A DNA stretch of 64,000 nt. Source: Trileptium ribeirensis. Its lineage: Eukaryota > Nematoda > Enoplea > Enoplida > Thoracostomopsidae. The notes under the pieces are model-generated. The model saw only the letters and a program-made list of their open reading frames with translations, was not told where the DNA came from and ran no database searches. The translations under genes were made by a program, and so were the position numbers. Shown piece by piece: positions 12,344-24,112 of this stretch; position 1 is the first letter of the stretch; the number at the start of each line of letters is the position of its first letter. Location: contig JASANE010024940.1 of the NCBI GenBank assembly GCA_030248225.1, forward strand, positions 124,001-188,000, given 5' to 3'.

Positions 12344-15300
12344 TGTCTACCCATTTTACGTTAGACGTTGGTTATACAGAGTCATCTGTAAACACAAATA
12401 TCCTCGCAATGTGTTCTGCAATAGATTCAACATTTTGTAATAAATACATTTATATTTTGTAGTAAAATCATTTTCAGGGATGCGCTATGTTTAGTGTCTC
12501 GAAAGATAGTTGAGTGCTTGGAGCAAAAAAGTTGTAGGTGCGTAACGGTTTTGGCTAGCTACCTCAAGTTGTAGCAGGTGTGTCAACTGAGATTGATTAA
12601 CAGGATGGTCAAATAGTTAGATAGTAAATATGTAGGTTCCGAATCACTTGAAAGACATTAATACTAAGTTATAGCAAATTTTGAAGATTTCTGGCAGATT
12701 CTGAAACTCTCAAACTCTAAATCTGTCGAAATTCATGTGAATACAGTGTATCGATGTACCTGGTTCCCGTTTATCTAATTGCAAATAAAACCATGGATTT
12801 TGGTTCCATATGAACAGAATACAAAACCGCGGTGATATAACAAATTATTTGTGGCAGTGACTTAATTTTCCAAATTTGGTTAACAGCAGGTCTGTGTAAA
12901 ATCAGTTTCTTTTCAGGCTCCCCTTTTGATAATAGCGTAGTGCGTGATGACAGGTAAGACGAAATTTTTAGACTATGCCTTTCATACTAGAATATGTTAT
13001 GAGTACATACAATACAACGGTTTCTCGATGTTATGTTCTTTAGACTTGTAATATATTTTGAAATGGAATCTTCGGTGTTTTCTCTAATAATATTCAAGTT
13101 TTATGAACACTTATGTACTACGACAAGTCGTTTAGCCCATTTTTTAAACATTAGAAAGTATCCTGAGTAAAACATTATACTAAAGCCGAATATCAGGGAG
13201 TAACCGAAATTCCAGTTCGGGATCCGGCGAAAATCGTGCTCCCGTTGTGGTTCCGGCAAAGGGCAAACACTATACCGGAACCGGAATTCCGGTTTATAAA
13301 GTTTGTTTGAAATTTGCATCATTTTTGCTTCTTCTGCGCTCCAAACATAATTGTAATATATGTACAAAGATCAAGCGCCAATACAACCAAGCAAAGGAAA
13401 AGATTAACCTAGCAATTTGCCATGTGAAATGTAAGTAGGGCACATAAATTCAGTAGGAATTTCTCATCTTAACCTGCAGGAGCTTGCTAACCAAACAAAT
13501 CCAGGTCGCTGTTTGTAGAAGCTATTTTACACATTCAGAAGTTTGCAAGGTACGTTCGAATTAAGGCGGTCCAACTGGGTATCACAGTATGGATTACGTA
13601 GAAGTACTTGGCGTAAGCTTGGTTAACATAAATTGCGTCACGCACCAGCCAGTGCGCTTGTAAACTATGTAAACCAGTCTATGTTGAAGCAAAGTAACCT
13701 TATCTGCAGCACAGCCAGAAACTGCGACCTTGGCAATGAACTGTATTTATTAAAACTGTATCACTGTCTCATTTACAGCATTCAGGTCAGTGGGGGCGGA
13801 ACGTTGAGAAAAGTGGGGGGCCAAATATTTGTGCAAACATCAAAACAAGCGAGCACCAAAAAATGGTATAAAATGGTATAAATATATTGTAACTGCCTGC
13901 ATTATGGATGCAACGTTCGCATTCACATGTAACAAGTAATTCGAGTAACAAGTAATCCGAGAAGTGTGCAGTGGCATTCAAAATGCGTCAGTTGATGTTG
14001 GGCTGAGGTAAAACTTGACTCAGCATAACCTGACCCAGGAGGGAAGACAGCATCTTTAAAGTTTCGGAAAAGCAATAATGCCATTGCAATACATTAAGTT
14101 TAATGTAAAAGTTATTTTCAATACATTTTAAATCCACTGTACTTTCATTTCTTGTTTCATCTGTTTTACTATATATAAGGTTCAAAGACCAGGTTCCAGA
14201 TTCGGTTTAAATGGACGGTCCCCATTGCTTATTCCGGTTCCGGTAAATTTGGGTCCCGGTTATTCCCTGTGGAATATGTATTTAAAAAACAATTTAAAGA
14301 GATATTGGAAACGATATGGCGAGCGTGTCTTTTCTTTTATCGCTACGCACTATACCACGGAACTGTTAGTCGATAAGTTAACATGCTTATAGGGAGGCCA
14401 TTTTTTCCTTTAGCACCCCAAGCCGAAATTGGTTAATGTCGAAGATACAAAGATAATTTTGGCACCATTGGACTCAGCTGGTTCGGGATATATTCATTTT
14501 GGGCACATTTAAAACAACATGTTTTGATTTTTTGGGTTCCCAATTGTTCCTCTTAGAACCAAAAAATTTCGAAGACAATTTTTCTCGATAAATGTATAAT
14601 TTTATATATCGTTCGGACCGTATTTACAAGCTCAGTCGAAAGATTGTAAACTCAACTCAATCGATTACGGACTCAGGAGTTACTGGCAATTATGTAAAAT
14701 CCTAAGCCTAATCGTTATTAACACCACTGTTAATTTAATGTATCCCGTACGCCATTTGTTAAATTACATAGTGAATGTGCGTACTGTAAACCACCGCACG
14801 GTATGACTTAAACTTTTGGCAGACAAAACGTCCGCATGATTAGTCCTTTATAACGCAAAATCCGCATTAGTAACATGCTGCAAAAAGGTTTTAGCTCATA
14901 TTTTAAGCGAAAAATTTGATGGCTTAAAAGCAGCTATAGCTTTTAAGAACACACTTAATGTACTATCGTGATAACTTTAATACTAACAAAAGCTTTCGAG
15001 ATCGACATTTTGTTGCATAACGCTGTATTTCACTTGACATACCACAGACTTTGAAAAAAACTACGATATGAAAATCAAATCAACGACTTAACTAAAACAG
15101 AATTAAATTCTTTTCTCAGGACAAGTGGAAAAGGGAATTTATAGTTGTTCGCGTTGCGAAAATACAGAATATCTAAAAGTTTTCAGAAAAAAATTCGTAC
15201 AAATCAAACACAGCCTCATTACCAGGTACGTTGTAATTATATTTGGAACAGTTCACATGGATGGTTTTCCGTTTCATTGAATATGTATTTATTATTCCTT

Positions 15301-15949
15301 CGATTCATGCACAAAATAGAAAAGAGATGCATACTTAATGCAGTGTGCACGTAGCGAAATTCGAATTCTGATATTTTATTAATTCGATATTTCACGAATA
15401 TAAATATATAAAATGGTATTGATTGACGTCTGCAACCTTAATTGTGATTTTGGTGAACATTCATTAAAATCAAACTATGTATTGTCGCTGTCGGTACACT
15501 TTGAGCTGAAAATTTGAACGTTTGAACGCATTTATATGCTCTATCAGTTGATCACCATAAATTATGAACGACTGTTCTTTATGTAACAATTTATGAAATT
15601 GAGCCATGCAATTTTTGCATTTCATGTAATTAGCATATTTCCAGAACAAGCTTCGAAATAGAGTATAGACGTTGGTTGCTGCACCCTAGGGCAATTAGAG
15701 CTCTGAAAACCTTAAGTGTCAAGATCTAGATACAAAATCACCCAAATAACTGTACCGCAATAATTATAGCAAACACAAATTGAATTTTCACATGTTGTGC
15801 AGTTATAATTAATTAATTATTATTATATATATCATAATTTTATACTTAAAATAATAATAAATGCAATAATAATATTTATGCTTTGCTGTTCCCGCGCTTT
15901 GGGAGGTTCCATAAGGATCCCAGCAACAGCTGCTGAACAGCGTAGTAGT

Positions 15950-16010
15950 TATAACGCGCAAGGCTAGTACCCAAAAGATCCAGGTTCAATCCACCGGTGC
16001 GGCAAAAGTT
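15950..16010 (+). repeat. tRNA-like / SINE-head-like fragment
   Basis: GGTTCAATCC at 15983-15992 is a full Pol III B box, about 35 nt after a weak A-box-like TAGTAGTTATAACGC. The flanks do not form an acceptor stem, so this is not a functional tRNA. A tRNA-derived SINE head or a decayed pseudogene fits better. Confidence 0.3.
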
Positions 16011-16371
16011 TGTTCAATTTAATTAAATCAAAAATTCAACATGATTCTAACTACGTCTAAATTCACGTGAAAAATGTTAAAATTTTTATGAATTTAAAAT
16101 TTTTTTATAATTTTATGAACATTTTAATTCACATAAAGAGTAATAGACGAACTGTTGTTTGTAATGACATAATTATGCTATACGCATGACCGTTGGTTAG
16201 GCTGTGCAACCATAAAATGATAACAATTCATGCATATTTGTTTAATGTTATTTTTAAACAGAATAACACATATTACAGTACGGTTACGTAGTGATAATTA
16301 ATTTGAAAGCTTATAATATATAGTGGCGTCTTTGGAGCGTGTGGTGCAGAGCCGCCTGTCTCTCTGGTCGG

Positions 16372-16444
16372 CCGCACTCTAAAATAATGAGATTTTACTT
16401 TTTTGAGAATTTTTTGGTAGTCATTCATTTATTTTAGAGTGCGG
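16372..16444. repeat. inverted repeat / hairpin (arms CCGCACTCTAAAATAA)
   Basis: The left arm CCGCACTCTAAAATAA and right arm TTATTTTAGAGTGCGG are perfect complements around a loop of about 40 nt, and pairing extends a few bases on both sides with one indel. It could be a small foldback element; no promoter or terminator role is shown. Confidence 0.6.
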
Positions 16445-19239
16445 ACCAAAAATGTTGAAATAAGATTCCATGTAATATTAATGTTATTTACCATGTCGTA
16501 TTTGCCCTACAGTATATTTTGTAAATGGCAATCTACACATATCATATATAGCATAACAAAATATTTGCTAAAGAATTGATTGGGAATCATGTTTTATGTC
16601 GTATTTCGGTGGTCAAGACCCCTTAGATTCCACTTATTAAATAAATTTCAGCGTTGGTACCTATTTCAATTGCGAACGAATATTATAGGAAATGCCACTA
16701 GTATGATTATATAGAGGTACGTTATCGTCGAATGGCTGTAATGGATACTCGAAGGCTTTAATCATGTACAAAGCAATTCGCTCCGAAGTGTCCTTCCGTT
16801 AGAGGCCATCACTTCATTTCGCTGGACGACATTATTGCGACAAGTGGTAGGGGCGCAGACAAATTTTAGCTGGAATACATCTTGATACACATATAAGGAT
16901 ATCAAAATCTACCAGCGAAAATTCCGGCCTGGGCGAAGCACTACTGCATGCTAAAATCAACCCATAAAGATCTCTAATACTACCATCTTCGGGAGATAAA
17001 TTTGCTTGATGCATTTATAGAATTTGCAGACAAAAATATAGAAAGGCAGGACAAAAGCTGGGGAGACAAACAGAAGTGGGAAAGTTGCTTATCTTCTGCC
17101 CGCCCCACCCCACCCGAAATTGGGACAAATAACACAAAAATGGACCACGTCATCTTTCAAATTATATAACGTAGTGTGGCATGGCGTCACACCTTGTTCA
17201 AGGGCTCATCAACTCTTGTTTATACGTTATGTTTCGTGCCAATTTTTTGTTTTAAATTTCCGTTAGGGATTACGTCTGGAACGCATAACCTTACGGGATA
17301 AACCGTTTTCGCTCTATCAATAGCTCCCATTACAGGAATTAATCAATTTCTAGTATATCATATCGCCAATTTTGCTAAATTTCAAGGAATAAAACTGTTA
17401 GATGATGAAAAAATATTTCAGACACAGTTCGATTACACAATATCGAACTGTAGCAGCGATATTAATCATAAAACAGACGCAAAAGACAAGCGATGCGTAT
17501 AACGTTTCATAGTTTGATGCAGATATCGCCTTTGTTTCTCAATCCCAACCTCAGAACACAGAATGTGACAACTGTGACCATAAATCTTGTCATGGTTGCT
17601 CGTATCCTGGGTCAAACGGTAATGCTGCTAAATTTAAAATGCTAATCGCAGTGAAATTATATATAATTTTGAGCACATTTGTCTCTGTCGAATGTCTATG
17701 ACAGTAATTGCAAATACAGGAGAAATATCAGCTCTGGTATACTAGGTCCAACTGCCGGGAAAACGGAGTTTGGAAATAACGTTTAGAAATCAAGTGATGA
17801 AAAATTACATTGTACAGAACTACATTACAGAGGAGGCCCAATATTATACGTCTACAGAGAGCCAGTACGAAATATCGACTTACAGTATAAAGAAAACTGT
17901 GCTTAGATGTGCAATCAAATGTGCTTGTTATATACTGTTGTTTATACATTCGTTTTGGATAATTATTTTAGACATCGATTCAAACAGCCTTAGACAAAAT
18001 TTGGTCATGTTCTGGCGCTCAATAATTGTATTTAAAAGCGAAATGCGGAACCAGCCAGGTATAAGAGGAATCACTGGAAAAACAAGACGGGGTACCCCAA
18101 AATACCGCAGTGCTCTGAAAATTTTTTGAATATATTAAAATATAAAAAGTAATGGTTGGGCCCTATTCTCTGGTAGCCGCGTAAAGTTAGCCCAAAGTAT
18201 TACAAGGAAATTGCAGAGATACTATTTAAGGAAAATAACGTTTTATGACTTCATTTATCTTTCGTTAGGAAGATATTATTATCTACTGCTTATTGGTATT
18301 TGTGACATAAATCAAAAACAACAATTTGTTTTCTCAAACTGAGCAAGAAAAATTTTACGGGTCACAGGTCATGCGGGTCGCTGGTCAGAGGCCAACGGGT
18401 CGCGGGTCACTAAACATTGACCCGTTTCCAGCCACGGTTGAGCCAATTCCGTGTTATAGAAAGTGCACTGTGTTTGCCTAGACTATTTGGTTGCCGAACA
18501 ATTCGGCTAAATAGCAATTACATGGTTTCGACAATGGAATCCGCGATGATACCACTGCTTTTGATGGCTTATTATTGCACATAGAACTGGTAAAAGTGTA
18601 TATAGAGATTTGCATTGGACATTAGCGTATTCACGTTAGGTTTTTTAAATCAGTTGGCTCGTTTGTAACTGACTAGGTAATGAGTAAACCAAAATATTAT
18701 TATTGGGATTGAACTTTCATAGATCGCGAAAGATATATTGTTCACAGTTTCGGCAAAAGAGTCTCTCGGATTAGATGTATCATCTAGCACAAATCAAGTA
18801 ATATAATCCATAGCTGTTTTTTGTGTTTCGGTAAGTAACGAACTTAAATTGTACTCTTGTGAACTTTAAGTCTGGCTGCCAACGCAAAAATCTATGATCA
18901 ATTCTCATTCGGTACACCGTCTTTAAGACACAATTTCACATATTCACATGTATATTAACATATATGTTAACATATTCCTTAAACACGTGTTTCGTCATTT
19001 ATTACAATTATTACAAAGTGACAGTGATAAAAACGCAACATTTTGTACCGCCGCGCTATATTGCCAACTTGATAGAACGGCGTTGCACAATAACCGCGAC
19101 CATGGAAAACTTGTGAAAGAAATTGGGCTATATAACGCTCATCGAAGTCGCAATATCGGGATTAAACCAGCTATTCACAATGCTACGGATTGCAGGACGA
19201 TGTCATATTATTGTTAATTCTACCACGCAAACTAATCAG

Positions 19240-19570
19240 CGTGGTAAAAATAACGATAATTGCCATTTAATCTCTTAGCTCAAAATTTCGCTCAAAATTT
19301 CAGCCAAATTTTTGGTCGCATTTTGATCAAAAATCTAACTCGATTTTGCATGTTCACTGGATGTGAACAAGTGATCACTATTCACACTATTCACGTATAT
19401 TTCTTTAGCCAATCAAAAACCAAGATGTTTTCCAGAAAAATTTTGCGCTCAAATTTTGATCCCGAATTTTGTACCATCACATTTCGCTACGTTTTTCTAT
19501 CGCAAATTTAAGTCAAATTTTAATCAAAGTTCAGGACAAAATTTGATAAAATTTTGAGCAAAATGTGGCA
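19240..19570. repeat. CAAATTTT-rich foldback repeat, copy 1
   Basis: Dense alternation of CAAATTTT/AAAATTTG words on both strands around a GATGTGAACAAGTGATCACTATTCACA-like centre. Similar composition and words recur at 51610-51975 and 62640-62965, suggesting a family of AT-rich foldback elements. Confidence 0.4.
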
Positions 19571-22500
19571 TCGCTAAACTCTGAGGTCAGACAACAGGTG
19601 AACTAGAGTTTGCTAACGTCATCCTGAGGAGTTAAACATTTAATTTTAATCTCGTAACGGCTATTTTTATGTAATATTAATATATATTATTAATTTTTGA
19701 GCTCGTAACGGCTCTGTTGAGATAAAATTTTTGCAGATAAAAGTGAAACTAATTAGTTAATTGTTTGGCAAAATATCAAATTTTAGCAATGTTAAATTTC
19801 TGGATTTCGATGTCAACAGCAATGTACACGCTATCCTTTTCTGATCCTTATGTATGATACTAGTAACGTTATACGTAAAGCTAAAACGCAAACTTATTTG
19901 TAGTAAGGTCGTGCTTTCCGTACTTTAATAGTATTGGCATATTTGTATAGTTTGGAAAAATAATACGTTAGAAATAAATTTTGATAATGAAGTCATCTAT
20001 GTAATTAAAAGTTCACAACGACGACTTGCCGGGGCGCTAACAAGAATACCATAAGGCTTAAATCCGGTGTGCGAAAGCAAAGCAAACAAATAGCTACAGT
20101 TATATCGAAGTCATTTGCTGCGTTCTGTGTACTAGGACATAGTAGGGATGCCCAGCCACACTTATTATTTCGTCTTAAAATAATGCTCATATCAATCTGG
20201 CTTCGCCTAACTCATAGGAGGTGGAACCCACGGAACTGACGATATTTGCACATCCCAGGTGAGCAACCTGGCTATTCGGCCTGGTACCGTTTAGGTGAAG
20301 CTAGTGCTAGTGATGTGCGAGGTCTCTCGAAGAAGAACCGACCTTCGTTACGACCTGGTCACAGGCAGTAACGCCAACTCTTCGTTCCCTCAGATTACAC
20401 TACTCATATTCAATTTCAAGTTTCGGTGTTCGTGGAAAATAGCTAGAATTTTAATGGTTTACGCATACAAACGTAGACCCCCATTTTGTTAATTTTTTCT
20501 TCCGCATGATCGTTCACACATACTTTGTGAGTGCCACATTTTCATATTGGATTTGTTACTAGGCATGGGTAATGCTGTTTCATGACACATAAAACTTGGC
20601 TTAACACACCCCTGCAAGAAATAACAAACCTGGCCAATCTCTTGTTGCACTTTCAAATGATCAATATGAACATTTACGCTTAAAATTTTAGCCAGAATAT
20701 CAGCTGCATTAAGATTGCATCGCAAATCCTAATTATTTCATTTTAAAATTTGGGCATTTAAACAATGAGAAGTAGATATCATCTGTTCGCTACCACAAAA
20801 CACATTAGAGAGAAAAATTATTCTTTCCAATTAACGCTGCTAAATGTACCGATGTTACTGGAATGTCGGTTTATATGTATTTCTGTAAATTTCGGAACTG
20901 GCGGAAACCGATAGTTAAATTTTGTTACGCTGCTAGCATTTCAGTAATAAACCCTTGGACAAAGGTATGATTTTAGCTGGTACAATGTGGAACCTAACCA
21001 ACCCCGTAAAGCTGCATCAGACAATCTATCTAGCTACTTGTACATTTTTTAGGCATGCGGAATTTTATATTCAAATTCCCAAAATATACATGAAAGTCGT
21101 CAGAAAGAAATTAATAAACCCCGTTAACACTCATTGCTTGATTCCATTTTATTTTAGCATATGAAACGCTAAACGCGCATTGATACACTAGCAAATTTAA
21201 TTTGCCGAGACCTGAAGCTTTGTTTCAGGAATGCATTAGCACGGACCTGCAAACACTGGAAACTTAATACTATAATTTTTTTCAGGTGCCTGGTACGCAT
21301 TTCAAACAACTTATTGAAAGAATACCAGTAAACATGACATTCAGCTAGTGTAAATTTTGTTTCAAGCATGACACGACTTGCTTTTCAACACAGGTAACTT
21401 GATATTAACATTTCTGCGAGATTTTTGTTATTCGGCGTGGTAGATCGTTTGAATATAATAATTTTTGCTACCGTTTTGGCTAGTCCCCGGCGAGACAAGA
21501 TACGCTGCCTCTAAGCCGAGCCGACCTTGGAAACATATGATATATCTACATTTGTTCATATATATTGCAACGTTATTCGATCAGATGGTCTCATTTCGAC
21601 AAACTTTTGTCCGATGGCCATTGTGTGATTGGATATATATTCATATATCTCATTGCATAATGGAGACCGAACAAAAGTTTGCCAAATTAAAGCTATGTGT
21701 GCGAGGAATGTTATAAAATAGCTTAATCACTTAACCATGGAAACAACCAATCAGTATAAAATGGAGTACCTGCGTATTGAAAGCGATTACACTGATGCCT
21801 CAGACTCACGTCTAATAAACTGAACATTAACTATGGTCACCCTATTTTGTATTATAGAGGCAAATTAATGCCATCGCAACGAAACTAAAAATGCCAATAG
21901 ATGGACATAGCTCAATCTCGTACGGAGACATTTAACTCTAATATCGTTCTGGTTTATTATTTTTATATATAAGTATGGTTTCAATAATTGTATGTCCAAA
22001 CACTAACTAAACTCTAAGCAATGCTTTGTATTTTCGAATATAACAGCAATGATTGCTTGATAATTATAACCGCAAATTTGTTGGAATTATATTCACAATA
22101 GTTTGGTGTAAACTATTTTAGCGATTTTGTCGTACAGTATAGTTATTACATCCATAGCAACGGTGAACAAAGGTAATTTCGATGTTATAATAGAACCTAA
22201 TACGAATTTTGATTCTTGTTATATTCGAAAGGGTAAAAATAAAAATTTTTATTCAAATAATATATTAGAAAACAAACACAAAATATATAAGAAACTCGGT
22301 AAAGCCTTTGTAGAGCCTTGGGTATTTAAACCTATAATTACAAGGGTTTGGGTTGTTAGTCTTCAGTGTTAAGCTCACTAAAGTGGCTTGCATTTAGCTC
22401 AACAGTTACTTTCTTTAAAGGTTTTGTCGTGATAAGTTAAAATTGTTTTGCAAATATTTAGACATATTGAAGTGACGAATAGAATTTGTGAAATATTCTT

Positions 22501-22876
22501 GATATATTTGCGTTCACACGGTAAAATTTTTCATGCTTTTCATATCAAACATTGCACTTATTCACATTTTAGTGGACTTGTTCTTGGTATAAATAGCTTG
22601 TTATTGGTTCATTGTAAATATATACTATGGTAAACGCCTGCTTTTACCGGCACCATATCTTAGAATAAGCGATACTTAAATGTCAATAAGGGTTTCATGA
22701 CGGCATGCGACGTAGCATATTACGATTTAAACAAATATATTCACGTAGATAATATACAATTTTAGTTTATAAATATAGCCAACTCTGCGGTTGCATGTGA
22801 CGCAAACGGCAGTTATCCTTTAAATAATGTATTTTTCAGCAAATTATTGACACTATCGCTGCATTTGTAAACAAGA

Positions 22877-23200
22877 ATGAGAATTATACAAAGCAAAATA
22901 AGATACAAAATGTGCAAACAAGCTACCCTGTTTCACAACTTGTATAAAATTGATACTAGTTATATAGAAGCTAGCTACCCGAATTTCGTGGTTACATCCA
23001 GCAAAACCGTTGCAAAACCAACGCACTTTTGGAAACACGATTTAGATCGCCGATTATATCTTTACTCGTGCGTCTTTTTAGCCTTTCAACCACTGAAAAA
23101 CATGAAGATTCCTGCAGTATTTGCTTAGTTTATTCAACGGTTACGCAGCAGCGTGGCGATAATTAATGCTTGCTATTACCTAGGGTAAACCCAACGGTAA
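22877..23200. repeat. dispersed repeat, shared with 30480-30770
   Basis: Shares in order GAATTTCG.GGTT, ATATCTT..C.CGTGCGTC, GCGCAGCAG/ACGCAGCAG, ATTAAT..TTGCTATTACCTAGG and AACCCAACGGT with 30480-30770. The reading frame at 22877-23128 is not shared, so it is a repeat, not a gene. Confidence 0.5.
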
Positions 23201-24039
23201 TGTACAATTATAATAAAACATTCAAAAGTTACTTTCGCAAGTTTTTGGTTTTCAGCTCTATATTTCGAGTTCAAAATATGAACAGAACCTAAAGCAAAAC
23301 TCTTTCATGTGAGGTTGCGCAGCTTCTTTCAAGTTTTGAAAGACATGTTTCGGAATCTTCTCATTGCTCGTTTTTGAATGATGTGAGAGATCTGAAGTGT
23401 ATCCAAATGTTATTTTGAAAAACCTAGTAAATTAATAAAAAATATGTGGACATTCTGATCTTATGCTGTAAGAAAGCTTCGGAAAGACGTTAATTTTGCC
23501 CTAAGTTTTTACCGTTATTATTAAATAACAATTTGTGATTTATATATGTTTCACCTTTTACATGGGTTACTTGTCGCCAAAGTGAAGCTTCTATTCGTTC
23601 GCACATTCTGTAAGCTTTTAAAATATTTTGTCGAAAAATCTTAGAAAGTTAAGCCGTATGACCTTAAATTATAGATCGAGCTAAAATATTCTTCACACCT
23701 TCGAGCTGAGCAAAACAAGAAACAAGAAAAACCATTTTTAAATAAACAGCGTATCTTATTAATGATTGGTTTAAATCTACTAATCAAACTATTTTTGTTA
23801 TGTGTTAATTATTCCAGTCGACAAAAACTAAACGACTTTATACCCCGTTGTTATATAGCTGTATAACTATGCATACATTACATATGTAGTCGGCATTAGT
23901 ATTTGAATTTTCCAGATATTTGTATTAATTCTGAATCTTGAAAATATATTACTTTTGACCATTTATGTCATTTTGATATAAGAAGCAAATGAAGAATTTA
24001 CACGCCAGTCGTAGACCGCTACGGCTTTCAGCCATCTCA

Positions 24040-24112
24040 ATGCAGCTGAAACCGTTCTCATGCGAGGTGTGGCTTCTTCTGGCATTGTTTGGACTAACGA
24101 CAGTACCATTTT
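24040..24112 (+). CDS. lectin gene exon 1: signal peptide
   Basis: ATG, a short n-region MQLKPFSCEV, then WLLLALFGL and a small-residue cleavage zone. The donor is GTAAGT after one base of a codon (phase 1). An in-frame ATG lies 51 nt upstream at 23989, behind a stop at 23974-23976; either could be used. Confidence 0.7.

Larger units (their letters stand above)
12344..23988. other. divergent intergenic region, no supported gene
   Basis: This stretch lies between two divergently transcribed genes and should hold both promoters. I found no ORF with recognisable domains. The longest (17770-18129, 119 codons, plus, not an ATG-anchored family member) matches nothing I know. Contents I can name: inverted CCGGTTCCGG-rich segments at about 13200-13290 and 14225-14270, a tRNA-like box at 15950-16010, a hairpin at 16372-16444, a CAAATTTT-rich foldback at 19240-19570 and a dispersed repeat at 22877-23200. 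Confidence 0.6.

Noticed and set aside
15950..16010. Functional tRNA gene
   Set aside because: Only the B box is good; no acceptor or anticodon stem can be drawn.
17770..18129. 119-codon plus-strand ORF in the intergenic region
   Set aside because: No ATG-anchored family match, no splice context, composition of AT-rich non-coding DNA.
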